A DNA stretch of 64,000 bases from Streptomyces shenzhenensis (lineage in GTDB: Bacteria; Actinomycetota; Actinomycetes; Streptomycetales; Streptomycetaceae): positions 1-64,000 of the forward strand of contig NZ_JAJONF010000036.1 of the NCBI RefSeq assembly GCF_021462265.1. The letters are read 5' to 3'. Under the pieces are notes generated by a model, which saw only the letters and a program-made list of their open reading frames with translations, was not told the origin of the DNA and made no database searches. The position numbers and the translations under genes were made by a program. Below are positions 8,049 to 16,940 of the stretch, one piece after another. Each line of letters begins with the position of its first letter. Within the stretch, counting starts at the first letter, position 1.

Positions 8049-9767
8049 ATGCGTCACCCGTCCGTGAACAGCGCCCGCGCGGCGTACGTTTCGCTTGCCC
8101 TGGTCGTGGCAGCGGGCGCCGCCGCGTGCGGGCCGAAGGACAACGATGCCAGCGCCTCCGGTGGCGACTCCACGCCGCACAAGGGCGGCACGCTCACCGT
8201 CCTGAACTCCGACCCCCAGTCGGACTTCGACCCGGCCCGCCTGTACACCTCCGGCGGCGGCAACGTGCCTTCCCTGGTCTTCCGTACGCTCACCACCCGC
8301 AACCGCGCGGACGGCGCCGCCGGCACCAAGGTCGTCCCCGACCTGGCCACCGACACCGGGCGCCCGAGCAAGGACGCGACCGTGTGGACGTACACCCTGA
8401 AGCAGGGCCTCAAGTACGAGGACGGCACCCCGATCACCTCCGCCGACATCAAGTACGGCATCGAGCGCTCCTTCGCCCCCGAACTCTCCGGCGGCGCGCC
8501 CTACCTGCGTGACTGGCTGGTCGGCGCCGCCGACTACCAGGGGCCCTACAAGGACACCAAGGGGCTGCCGGCGATCGAGACGCCGGACAGCCGGACGATC
8601 GTCTTCCACCTGAACAAGCCCGAGGGCGAGTTCCCGTTCCTGGCCACGCAGACCCAGTTCACGCCGGTCCCGAAGGCCAAGGACACGGGCACCAAGTACG
8701 AGGAGCACCCGATCTCGTCCGGCCCCTACAAGGTCGTGAAGAACGAGAACGACGGTGAGCACCTGGTGCTTGAGCGCAACACGTACTGGTCGGCGGCCGT
8801 CGACGACCAGCGCAAGGCGTACCCGGACCGGGTCGACGTGCAGTCCGGGCTCGACTCGTCCGTGATCAACCAGCGGCTGTCGGCGTCCCAGGGGACGGAC
8901 GCGGCCGCCGTGACGACGGACACCAACCTCGGTCCCGCCGAACTCGCCAAGGTCACGGGCGACAAGGAACTCGCCGCGCGCGTCGGCACCGGGCACTTCG
9001 GCTACACGAACTACATAGCGTTCAACCCGAAGGTCAAGCCGTTCGACGACCCCAAGGTCCGGCAGGCGATCTCGTACGCCGTCGACCGGTCGTCCGTGAT
9101 CAACGCGGCGGGCGGCAGCGCCCTCGCCGAGCCCGCCACCACCTTCCTGCCCGACCAGAAGTCCTTCGGCTACACGCCGTACGACCTCTTCCCGGCGGGT
9201 GACACCGGCAACGTGGCCAAGGCCAAGGAACTGCTGAAGGAGGCCGGTCACCCGAACGGGCTCACGGTCACGCTGACCCACGACAACGCCCAGAACTTCA
9301 AGACGAGCCCCGAGATCGCGACCGCGATCCAGGACGCCCTCAAGAAGGCGGGCATCACCGTCAAGCTCCAGGGCCTGGAGGACAACAACTACTCCGACAC
9401 GGTCCACAGCGTGAAGACCGAGCCGGGCTTCTTCCTCGCCGCGTGGGGTGCCGACTGGCCCTCCGGCGGTCCCTTCCTCGCCCCGATCTTCGACGGCCGG
9501 CAGATCGTCAAGGACGGCGCGAACTTCAACGCCTCCCAGCTCAACGATGCTTCGGTCAATGCCGAGATTGACGCGATCAACAAGTTGACCGACCTTGACG
9601 CGGCCGCCAAGCGGTGGGGCGCGCTGGACAGGAAGATCGGCGCCCAGGCGCTGACCGTGCCGCTGTTCCACCCCGTCTACAAGCGACTGGTCGGCAAGGA
9701 CATCAAGAACGTCGTGATCAGCGACTGGACCGGTGTCCTGGACATCTCCCAGGTCGCGGTGAAGTAG
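8049..9767 (+). CDS. ABC importer solute-binding lipoprotein, family 5
   Basis: A 572-residue extracellular binding lipoprotein of the peptide/nickel/opine family (SBP_bac_5). The signal peptide ends in the lipobox GAAAC near residue 27. Family segments follow: GGTLTVLNSDPQSDFDP, WTYTLKQGLKYEDGTPITSADIKYGIERSF and AISYAVDRSSVIN. It captures the substrate and delivers it to the two permeases encoded next. GAGAGG lies 11 bases before the ATG. The Cys leader upstream suggests a sulfur-containing substrate such as glutathione or a cysteinyl peptide; the binding-protein sequence alone does not show this. Confidence 0.88.
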   Translation: MRHPSVNSARAAYVSLALVVAAGAAACGPKDNDASASGGDSTPHKGGTLTVLNSDPQSDFDPARLYTSGGGNVPSLVFRTLTTRNRADGAAGTKVVPDLATDTGRPSKDATVWTYTLKQGLKYEDGTPITSADIKYGIERSFAPELSGGAPYLRDWLVGAADYQGPYKDTKGLPAIETPDSRTIVFHLNKPEGEFPFLATQTQFTPVPKAKDTGTKYEEHPISSGPYKVVKNENDGEHLVLERNTYWSAAVDDQRKAYPDRVDVQSGLDSSVINQRLSASQGTDAAAVTTDTNLGPAELAKVTGDKELAARVGTGHFGYTNYIAFNPKVKPFDDPKVRQAISYAVDRSSVINAAGGSALAEPATTFLPDQKSFGYTPYDLFPAGDTGNVAKAKELLKEAGHPNGLTVTLTHDNAQNFKTSPEIATAIQDALKKAGITVKLQGLEDNNYSDTVHSVKTEPGFFLAAWGADWPSGGPFLAPIFDGRQIVKDGANFNASQLNDASVNAEIDAINKLTDLDAAAKRWGALDRKIGAQALTVPLFHPVYKRLVGKDIKNVVISDWTGVLDISQVAVK

Positions 9768-9771
9768 CGCC

Positions 9772-10776
9772 GTGAGCGAGGCACTTGTCGCCACCCAGGC
9801 CCCCGAGGCACCCGCCTCGGGGGCTTCGGGGGCTCGTCAGTTCTGGCGGCGGCTGCGTGCGCAGCGGGCCGCCACGGTCGCGGCGGGGATCGTCGCACTG
9901 CTCGTCCTGGTCGCGCTCGCCGCGCCGCTGCTCACCGCCCTGGAGGGCCAGGACCCGACCACCTACCACCCCTCCCTCATCGACTCCGCGCGCGGCGGCG
10001 TGCCGATCGGCTCCCTCGGCGGCCTCTCCGGCGACCACTGGCTGGGCGTGGAGCCGCAGACAGGGCGTGATCTGTTCGCGCGGCTGGTGTACGGGGCACG
10101 GGTCTCCCTGGGCGTCGCGTTCGCGGCGACCGTGATCCAGGTCCTCCTCGGTCTGGCCGTCGGCGTGGCGGCCGCGCTCGGCGGTGGCTGGATCGATCAA
10201 CTGCTGAGCCGGATCACGGACATCTTCGTCGCGCTGCCCCTGATGATCATGGCTCTGGCGCTGCTCGCGATCGTGCCGCAGAGCTTTCCCCGGCCCGTTC
10301 TGGTCACCCTCGTCATCGGGTTCATCGCCTGGGGCAACATCGCGAAGATCGTGCGCGCCCAGACGCTCACCCTGAAGGGGCTCGACTACGTCGCCGCCGC
10401 GCGGCTCAGCGGCTGGGGCGCCTGGCACATCGCCCGCCGTGAGCTGCTGCCCGGCCTGGCCGCGCCGGTCATCACGTACGCGTCCATCCTCATCCCGGTC
10501 AACATCAGCGCCGAGGCGGCCCTGTCCTTCCTCGGCGTCGGCGTGAAGCCGCCGACGCCCTCCTGGGGCCAGATGCTCACCGCTGCCGACGTCTGGTACC
10601 AGGCGGCCCCGCAGTACCTGCTGCTGCCGGCCGGCGCGCTGTTCGTGACCGTGCTCGCGATGACCGTCCTCGGCGACGGCGTCCGTACCGCCCTGGACCC
10701 GCGCGCCGCCTCCCGGCTCGGCGTCGGCGCCGGCCGGGGGCGCGTGGCCCGGACCGCGAAGGAGGAGTCCGCGTGA
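9772..10776 (+). CDS. ABC importer permease, DppC/OppC type
   Basis: A 334-residue inner-membrane permease. A short N-terminal cytoplasmic arm and first membrane helix (about 35-56) are followed by a periplasmic segment and the permease core. The EAA loop, which contacts the ATPase, is seen in DYVAAARLSGWGAWHIARRELLPGL near residue 210. WLGVEPQTGRDLFARLVYGARVSLGVA is the usual entry to the DppC core. Four bases separate it from the binding-protein gene, and its end overlaps the next permease gene by four bases, so the genes are translated as a coupled unit. Confidence 0.88.
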   Translation: MSEALVATQAPEAPASGASGARQFWRRLRAQRAATVAAGIVALLVLVALAAPLLTALEGQDPTTYHPSLIDSARGGVPIGSLGGLSGDHWLGVEPQTGRDLFARLVYGARVSLGVAFAATVIQVLLGLAVGVAAALGGGWIDQLLSRITDIFVALPLMIMALALLAIVPQSFPRPVLVTLVIGFIAWGNIAKIVRAQTLTLKGLDYVAAARLSGWGAWHIARRELLPGLAAPVITYASILIPVNISAEAALSFLGVGVKPPTPSWGQMLTAADVWYQAAPQYLLLPAGALFVTVLAMTVLGDGVRTALDPRAASRLGVGAGRGRVARTAKEESA

Positions 10777-11771
10777 CCGGCTTCGGCGGCTTCCTGCTCC
10801 GCCGCACCATCGGCACCCTGGCGACCCTGCTCGCCATCTCGGTGATCGTCTACGTCGTCTTCTACGTCACACCGGGCAACGTCGCCCAGATCACCTGCGG
10901 CCCGCGCTGCTCCCCCGAGCAGGTGCACCAGGTGGCCCTGCAACTGCACCTCGACGACCCCCTGTACGTGCGCTACTGGCACTTCCTGCAGGGCCTGGTC
11001 GTCGGCCAGGACTACTCCACCGGCACCTCCGTGGAGCACTGCTCCGCGCCCTGCCTCGGCCTCTCCTACCAGACCGACCAGCAGGTCCTGGGCATCATCC
11101 TGACCAGGCTCCCGGTCAGCCTCTCCCTGGTGTTCGGCGCGATGGTGCTGTGGCTGGTCCTGGGCGTCGGCACGGGCGTGCTCTCCGCCTGGCGGCGCGG
11201 CCGGCTCACCGAGCGGGTGCTGACCGCCCTCACACTGGCGGGCTGGGCCACGCCGGTCTTCGTCATCGGCCTGGTCCTGATGATCGTCGTCTGCGGCGAA
11301 CTGCAGCTCCTGCCGTTCCCGCAGTACGTGAAACTCACCGACGACCCCGAACAGTGGGCGTGGAACCTGCTGCTGCCCTGGCTCTCCCTCGCCCTCATCG
11401 AGGCCGCCTCGTTCGCCCGGCTGACCCGGGCGTCCATGCTGGAGACCCTGGCCGAGGACCACATCCGCACCTTCCGCGCGTACGGCGTCGGCGAGGGGGC
11501 GATCGTCGGCCGGCACGCCCTGCGCGGGGCGCTCGCGCCGGTCATCGCGCTGAACGCCAACAACTTCGGCTCGGCCGTCGGCGGCGCCGTGCTCACCGAG
11601 ACGCTGTTCGGACTGCCCGGCCTCGGCCAGGAACTCGTCCACGCCGTCAGCGTGGTCGACCTGCCCGTCGTCGTCGGCATGGTCCTCGTCATCGGCTTCT
11701 TCGTGGTCCTCGCCAACGCCGTCGCGGACGTGCTGTACGCGGTGGCCGACCGACGGGTGGTACTGACGTGA
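10773..11771 (+). CDS. ABC importer permease, DppB/OppB type
   Basis: A 332-residue permease with six likely membrane helices. The first is at residues 10-30 (IGTLATLLAISVIVYVVFYVTPG, the DppB hallmark). The EAA loop is near residue 235 (DHIRTFRAYGVGEGAIVGRHALRGALAPV), and the end is VADVLYAVADRRVVLT. The start GTG overlaps the preceding stop as GTGA, and its own stop overlaps the ATPase start. The order C-B is reversed compared with the usual dppBC order. A Cys pair in the loop near residues 37-42 is unusual for the family. Confidence 0.88.
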   Translation: MTGFGGFLLRRTIGTLATLLAISVIVYVVFYVTPGNVAQITCGPRCSPEQVHQVALQLHLDDPLYVRYWHFLQGLVVGQDYSTGTSVEHCSAPCLGLSYQTDQQVLGIILTRLPVSLSLVFGAMVLWLVLGVGTGVLSAWRRGRLTERVLTALTLAGWATPVFVIGLVLMIVVCGELQLLPFPQYVKLTDDPEQWAWNLLLPWLSLALIEAASFARLTRASMLETLAEDHIRTFRAYGVGEGAIVGRHALRGALAPVIALNANNFGSAVGGAVLTETLFGLPGLGQELVHAVSVVDLPVVVGMVLVIGFFVVLANAVADVLYAVADRRVVLT

Positions 11772-13399
11772 GTCTCGTCCGAGTCACTGATCTGACAGTC
11801 GAGTTCGGCGGCCTGCGAGCCGTGGACGGGCTCTCGTTCACCCTGGAACGCGGCGCCGCCCTCGCCCTGGTCGGCGAGTCCGGCTCCGGCAAGTCCACGG
11901 TCGCCTCGGCCCTGCTGGGCCTGCACCACGGCACCGGGGCGCGGGTCGGCGGCTCGATCGAGGTCGCCGGCACCGACGTGCAGGCCGCCTCGGACGGCGA
12001 ACTGCGGCGGCTGCGCGGTGCGAAGGCGGCGATGGTCTTCCAGGACCCGCTGTCGTCCCTCGACCCGTACTACGCGATCGGCGACCAGATCGCCGAGGTG
12101 TACCGCGTGCACGCGCGCGGTTCACGACGAGCCGCACGCGCGCGTGCCGTGGAGGTGCTCGACCGGGTCGGCATCCCGGACGCCCGGCGCCGGTCCCGGT
12201 CCCGCCCGCACGAGTTCAGCGGCGGTATGCGCCAGCGTGCGCTGATCGCCATGGCGCTCGCCTGCGAGCCCGAGCTGCTCATCGCCGACGAGCCCACCAC
12301 CGCCCTCGACGTGACCGTCCAGGCCCAGATCCTCGACCTGCTGCACACGCTGCGCGAGGAGACCGGCATGGGCCTGCTGCTCGTCACCCACGACGTGGGG
12401 GTCGCCGCCGAGAGCGTCGACCGGGTGCTCGTCATGCGGCACGGGCGGGTGGTCGAACAGGGGCCGGTCACCGCCGTGCTCGGCGCGCCCGCCGAGCCGT
12501 ACACCCGCGAACTGCTCTCCGCCGTCCCGCGCGTGGACGCGGTGCGCACGCCCGCACAGGCGTCCGAGGAGGTCGAGGCGTCCGAGGAGGTCGAGGAAGT
12601 CGTCCTCGAGGCGTCCCGCCTGCGCCGCGAGTTCGGGCGCGGCAAGCGGGCCCTGGTGGCCGTGGACGACGTGTCGCTGACCGTGCGCCGGGGCGAGACC
12701 CTCGGTGTCGTCGGCGAGAGCGGCAGCGGCAAGACCACCCTCGGGCGGATGCTGGTCGGGCTGCTGGAGCCGACGGCGGGGGAGGTCCGTCACGACGGCC
12801 ACGCGCGCGCGGGCGTCAACCCGGCCGTCCAGATGGTCTTCCAGGACCCGGTGTCCTCCCTCAACCCGCGGCGCAGCATCGGCGAGTCGATCGCCGACCC
12901 CCTGCGCGCGCGGGCCATGGGGCTCCGGGGGAGTGACGAGGGGCGCATCCGGGCGCGGGTGACCGAACTGCTGGAGCGCGTGGGGCTCGAAGGGGCGCAC
13001 TACGAGCGCTACCCGCACGAGTTCAGCGGCGGCCAGCGCCAGCGCGTGGGCATCGCGCGGGCGCTCGCGGCCGACCCGCGCGTCATCGTCTGCGACGAGC
13101 CGGTATCCGCGCTGGACGTCACCACCCAGGCCCAGGTCGTCGCCCTGCTCGGCGAACTCCAGCGCGAACTCGGGCTCGCGCTCGTCTTCGTCGCTCACGA
13201 CCTCGCCGTCGTGCGCCAGGTCAGCGACCGGGTCGCGGTCATGCGTCGCGGCCGGATCGTCGAGACCGGGACCGCCGACGAGGTCTACGACAGCCCTCAG
13301 AACCCTTACACCAGACAGCTCCTGGCCGCCGTACCCGCCCTCGACCCCGAGGCCGCGGCGCGGCGGCGGGCGGCGCGCCGGGAGCTGGCGTCGGCGTGA
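11768..13399 (+). CDS. Fused double ABC ATPase, DppD-DppF type
   Basis: A 543-residue protein joining both ATPase subunits of a peptide-type importer. Domain 1 has Walker A GESGSGKST near residue 37, signature FSGGMRQRA and Walker B LLIADEPTTALD. Domain 2 has Walker A GESGSGKTT near residue 318, signature FSGGQRQRV and VIVCDEPVSALD. Each ends with the oligopeptide/dipeptide C-terminal extension (YTRELLSAVP and YTRQLLAAVP). The acidic linker ASEEVEASEEVEEV joins them. The start GTG overlaps the permease stop (GTGA). It completes the importer; all catalytic motifs look intact in both halves. Confidence 0.93.
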   Translation: MSLVRVTDLTVEFGGLRAVDGLSFTLERGAALALVGESGSGKSTVASALLGLHHGTGARVGGSIEVAGTDVQAASDGELRRLRGAKAAMVFQDPLSSLDPYYAIGDQIAEVYRVHARGSRRAARARAVEVLDRVGIPDARRRSRSRPHEFSGGMRQRALIAMALACEPELLIADEPTTALDVTVQAQILDLLHTLREETGMGLLLVTHDVGVAAESVDRVLVMRHGRVVEQGPVTAVLGAPAEPYTRELLSAVPRVDAVRTPAQASEEVEASEEVEEVVLEASRLRREFGRGKRALVAVDDVSLTVRRGETLGVVGESGSGKTTLGRMLVGLLEPTAGEVRHDGHARAGVNPAVQMVFQDPVSSLNPRRSIGESIADPLRARAMGLRGSDEGRIRARVTELLERVGLEGAHYERYPHEFSGGQRQRVGIARALAADPRVIVCDEPVSALDVTTQAQVVALLGELQRELGLALVFVAHDLAVVRQVSDRVAVMRRGRIVETGTADEVYDSPQNPYTRQLLAAVPALDPEAAARRRAARRELASA

Positions 13400-13498
13400 C
13401 GTTTCCGCAGCTCGCAGTGTGACGTTCCGCCGCCGCCGGACCGCCTAGCGCGACCGAACGTCACCCGCACGGGAAAGTTACGCCCGTTCACCCCTTTT

Positions 13499-13532
13499 GG
13501 TGGCGCGATGGACAACCGTCCGTCGCGCCACC
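13499..13532. terminator. Hairpin between importer and glycan operons
   Basis: GGTGGCGCGA...TCGCGCCACC with a 14-base loop, 100 bp after the importer operon and 84 bp before the glycosyltransferase start. It could terminate the first operon or form a 5' leader stem of the second. Confidence 0.4.
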
Positions 13533-13615
13533 GCCTTGTCCGCATACGTTCGTCCCGCTGCGAGCCGCCGAGCCACGGTGGCTCCCCATACGGGAGATCG
13601 ATCGGGGGTGCACAC

Positions 13616-15427
13616 GTGCGCATCGGACTGCTTACGGAGGGTGGCTATCCGTATGTGAACGGTGAGGCCGGACTCTGGTGCGACCGGCTCGTACGCGGGC
13701 TCGGGCAGCACGAGTTCGACCTCTACGCGCTCAGCCGCACCCGTCGCCAGGAGGACGAAGGCTGGCTGCCGCTGCCGCCGCACGTCAGCCGGGTGCGGAC
13801 GGCCCCCCTGTGGACCGCCGAGGAGGACGGGGTCAGGTACGGACGGCGCGCGCGCCGGCGCTTCGCCGAGAGCTACGGCGAGCTCGCCGGTGTGCTGTGC
13901 GCCGGTCCAGGCGCGGACGGCGGGGACGGCGGGGACGGTCCGAACCGTGCGGACGGTTCGAAGGGCGCGGACGGTCCGAGCAGTGCGGACGGGCCGGGCG
14001 CCACGGCCGGCTCCGGTACCGCACCCGGTTCCCTGGTGGACCGTTTCGGCGGCGCGCTCCACGGACTCGCCGAACTCGCCCGCGACGAGGGCGGGCTGGT
14101 CGGCGCGCTCCGCTCCGACACCGCCGTACGCACGCTGGAGCGCGCCTGCCGCGCGCCCCGCGCACTCGGCACGGTGCGCGAGGCGCGCGTGCCCGATCTG
14201 CTCGCCGTCGCCGGCCACCTCGAACGCGCCCTGCGTCCCCTCTCCCTGGACTGGTACGGCGACGACGGCCTCGGCGCGGCCGACCTCTGCCACGCCGCCG
14301 CCGGCGGCCCCGCCGCCCTGGCCGGCCTGCTCGCCGGGCACTTCTCCGGCGTGCCGCTGCTGGTCACCGAGTACGGCGTACACCTGCGCTCGCACTACCT
14401 CGCCTTCGGTCCCGACGCGGCCGCCCCAGCCGTCCGGGCCCTGCTCGCCGCCTTCCACGGCCGCCTCGCCGCCGAGGTCTACCGCCGCGCCGCGATCATC
14501 ACCCCCGGCAACGCGCACGCCCGCCGCTGGCAGGAGCACTGCGGCGCCGACCGTGCCCGTATCCGTACCGTCCATCCCGGTCTGGCCGCCGCCCGGTTCG
14601 CCGACGTGGGCGAGGCCCCGGACCGCGCCGACCCGGACACGCTCGTGTGGGTCGGCCGTATCGAGCCCGCCAAGGACCTGGTGTCCCTGCTGCACGCCTT
14701 CGCGGAGATCCGCAAGGGGGAGCCCAAGGCGCGACTGCGGATCGTGGGCGCCCCGGCGGGGCCGGAGGGCGAGGCCTATCTGCGGCACTGCAGGGCGCTC
14801 GCCGCCCAGCTCTTCCCCGACGAGGCCGAGGGTGTGCACGCCGTCGGCGACAACCCGGTCTCCTTCGAGGAGGTGGGCGGCCCCGAGGCGCCGACCCTCG
14901 CCGACGCCTACGCGTCCGGCGCGGTCGTCGTGCTCTCCAGCGTCGTCGAGGGCTTCCCAGTGGGGCTCGTGGAGGCGATGCTCTGCGGCCGGGCGACCGT
15001 CTCCACGGACGTCGGCGCCGTGGTGGAGGCCGTCGGCGGCACCGGGCTCGTCGTACCCCCGCGCAATCCACGGGCGCTCGCGGAGGCGTGCGTGGCGCTG
15101 CTGCGCGACCCCGAGCGCCGTGAACGCCTCGGAGCGGCCGCGCGCGCCCGCGCGCTCGAACTGTTCACGGTCGAGCAGAACATCGAGGCATTTCGCAACA
15201 TCTACCTGGAGATCGTCTCGCACTGCCCGGTACGCCGGGTCGTCCTCGGCCAGGCGGGCGAGCCCCGGCCGTTCGCCGTCCCCGCCGAGGCTCACGTGCC
15301 CGGCCACTGGACCAGCCCCACGGCTCGCGTCGCGCATCGTGCCGGGCCCGGCTGGGCCCAGGGCACCGCCCCGCGGCCCACCCCGGCACGGGCCACCGCG
15401 CGCACGGCCACCGAGGGAGCGCGGTGA
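13616..15427 (+). CDS. PelF-like glycosyltransferase (DUF3492 + GT4)
   Basis: A 603-residue cytoplasmic glycosyltransferase. The N-terminus (RIGLLTEGGYPYVNGEAGLWCDRLV) is the DUF3492 domain of the PelF group. The GT4 half shows HPGLAAARF, VWVGRIEPAKDLVSLLHAF, and the donor-binding E-x7-E in SSVVEGFPVGLVEAMLCG. PelF builds the Pel polysaccharide from UDP-activated amino sugars; the donor here is not proven. A Gly/Asp/Ala low-complexity insert occupies residues about 98-140. The start GTG sits behind GGGGTG; the longer reading from 13508 runs through a hairpin. Its stop overlaps the next start (GTGA). First gene of a four- or five-gene coupled operon. Confidence 0.85.
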   Translation: MRIGLLTEGGYPYVNGEAGLWCDRLVRGLGQHEFDLYALSRTRRQEDEGWLPLPPHVSRVRTAPLWTAEEDGVRYGRRARRRFAESYGELAGVLCAGPGADGGDGGDGPNRADGSKGADGPSSADGPGATAGSGTAPGSLVDRFGGALHGLAELARDEGGLVGALRSDTAVRTLERACRAPRALGTVREARVPDLLAVAGHLERALRPLSLDWYGDDGLGAADLCHAAAGGPAALAGLLAGHFSGVPLLVTEYGVHLRSHYLAFGPDAAAPAVRALLAAFHGRLAAEVYRRAAIITPGNAHARRWQEHCGADRARIRTVHPGLAAARFADVGEAPDRADPDTLVWVGRIEPAKDLVSLLHAFAEIRKGEPKARLRIVGAPAGPEGEAYLRHCRALAAQLFPDEAEGVHAVGDNPVSFEEVGGPEAPTLADAYASGAVVVLSSVVEGFPVGLVEAMLCGRATVSTDVGAVVEAVGGTGLVVPPRNPRALAEACVALLRDPERRERLGAAARARALELFTVEQNIEAFRNIYLEIVSHCPVRRVVLGQAGEPRPFAVPAEAHVPGHWTSPTARVAHRAGPGWAQGTAPRPTPARATARTATEGAR

Positions 15428-16755
15428 ACGGCGACGCGGCCGGCGCGCCGAACGGCGGTGTGGGAAAGCTCGACCGGCCCGGGCGGCCCGGCGCGGCCGA
15501 CGCCTGGGACGCACGGTCGCAGGAATGGCTCCTGGGAGCTGACGAGGACGGCTCGGGGGACGCCTTCCCCGCGGACGGGCTCCAGGCGGCCGGCGAGGTC
15601 TCTCCGCGCGGTCGGAGGGCTGCCGAGGAAACCTCCGGCAGCCGCGGCTCCGCCCCCCGCCGAGGCGCCACCGCCGACCCCGTCAAGGCGCTGATGCACC
15701 GTCACCGCGCGCTCTGCGAGCGGGCCGTGGACCCTCTGGAGATCGCGGCCGGCCTCGAAGCGCACGGCGTCACCGACCGCACCGCCGCCCGCTTCCGACA
15801 CCGTGACGTCTTCTCGCTCGCCGAAGAGCTCTACGCGCGCGTCCCCCGCGACGAGGCCCCCCACCCGCGCCCCGAACCGGCTTCCGCGCCCCGCCAGCGC
15901 GCCGACCTGGCGCTGCGCACGCTCCTCCCGGGCGCCGTGTGCGCGGCGGCCGTCACCGGCTTACGGCTCACCGAGGGCCGCCCCCGCCTCCTGGTGGCAG
16001 TCGCCGGCGTGCTCGCCGTCGCCCTGGCCGTACGCCCCGCCCTGCGCCGCGGCCCCCTGGCCGTGCCCGCCCGTACGCCCACCTGGCGCACCGCCACCGG
16101 CACGCGCGCGTGGACCTGCTGGCTCCTCGCCTACGCCCTCCTCGGCGACGGCCTGCTGCGGGCCGTCATGGACGGCGGCCCCGACGGCCTCCCGACCGGC
16201 GCCGCCCACGGCCCCTGGCCGGTGACCACGGCGCCCCTCCTCGCCCTCACCCTGGCCTGCGCCCCGGCGGCCTGGAGCACCCGCCTCCTCACGTCGAGCG
16301 CCCGCCGCAGGCTCGCGAGCAGCCGGGGCCTGGAAGAGTTCACCGGCGCCGTCCAGCCGTTGCTGCTCGGCACTCTCGCCCTCTTCCTCGGCGCCCTCAC
16401 CGCCCTGCTCGCCCTGTGCGGCGCGGCCCTCGGCGAACCCGCCGGCTACCCGTCGGCCCTCCCCCTCGGCGCCCTCCTCCTGCTCGCCCGGCTCCTCGCC
16501 GTACACCACGTCCGGCTGGGCCCCGCCCTCGCCGTCGCCGCCGCCGCGGAAGCGGCGGCCGTGGCCCTCGCCCTGGCCGGCCGGCTGCCCGGCTGGGCCT
16601 TCCTGGCCGCCCCCGTCGACGCCCTGGTCGACGCCTGGGGCCCGAACAGCATCCCGTCGCTCGTCTGCGGTGCCGCCGCCCTGGCGCTGCTGTTCCGGGC
16701 GGCCCGCACCCTCACCCGGGCCGCGGCCCACGCGCCGGCGGGAGACCCGGAGTGA
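15424..16755 (+). CDS. Polytopic membrane protein with a TTA codon
   Basis: A 443-residue protein with a disordered, charged N-terminal third (about 150 residues) and roughly eight membrane segments between residues 160 and 420. I do not recognise the family. Its place directly after a PelF-like enzyme suggests a role comparable to the PelG exporter, but it is shorter in membrane segments than the twelve known for PelG. Codon 180, at 15961-15963, is TTA, the rare leucine codon read by the bldA tRNA in Streptomyces, so translation may be tied to development. It overlaps the upstream gene by GTGA and the downstream small ORF in the same way. Confidence 0.75.
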   Translation: MNGDAAGAPNGGVGKLDRPGRPGAADAWDARSQEWLLGADEDGSGDAFPADGLQAAGEVSPRGRRAAEETSGSRGSAPRRGATADPVKALMHRHRALCERAVDPLEIAAGLEAHGVTDRTAARFRHRDVFSLAEELYARVPRDEAPHPRPEPASAPRQRADLALRTLLPGAVCAAAVTGLRLTEGRPRLLVAVAGVLAVALAVRPALRRGPLAVPARTPTWRTATGTRAWTCWLLAYALLGDGLLRAVMDGGPDGLPTGAAHGPWPVTTAPLLALTLACAPAAWSTRLLTSSARRRLASSRGLEEFTGAVQPLLLGTLALFLGALTALLALCGAALGEPAGYPSALPLGALLLLARLLAVHHVRLGPALAVAAAAEAAAVALALAGRLPGWAFLAAPVDALVDAWGPNSIPSLVCGAAALALLFRAARTLTRAAAHAPAGDPE

Positions 16756-16940
16756 ACACAGCCGTCGATGTCCTCGCATGCCTCGCCGAGCCGTCCCGGC
16801 GGCAGGCGCCCGGCACTCCGCCGGAGGCAACCGCACCATCCCTCGAAGGAGACCACCAGATGACCACCTCCCGACCCGGACCCGGAGCGTCCGGAAACCC
16901 CGGAGTCGCCGGAGCGCACACCCCGGGAGCCGCGCGATGA
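16752..16940 (+). CDS. Small ORF coupled between membrane protein and epimerase
   Basis: Reading from GTG at 16752 gives 62 residues that fill the gap exactly, overlapping the gene before by GTGA and the gene after by ATGA. A stronger internal start is ATG at 16860, eight bases after AGGAG, giving a 26-residue peptide (MTTSRPGPGASGNPGVAGAH...). The peptide is Gly/Pro/Ala-rich with no recognisable domain. Its likely role is to carry ribosomes to the epimerase start. It may be only a translational bridge rather than a functional protein. Confidence 0.4.
   Translation: MNTAVDVLACLAEPSRRQAPGTPPEATAPSLEGDHQMTTSRPGPGASGNPGVAGAHTPGAAR

Noticed and set aside
13508..13615. Upstream extension of the PelF-like protein to ATG 13508
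   Set aside because: The extension crosses a strong hairpin and adds a non-conserved basic stretch, while GTG 13616 has GGGGTG and starts exactly at the DUF3492 domain.
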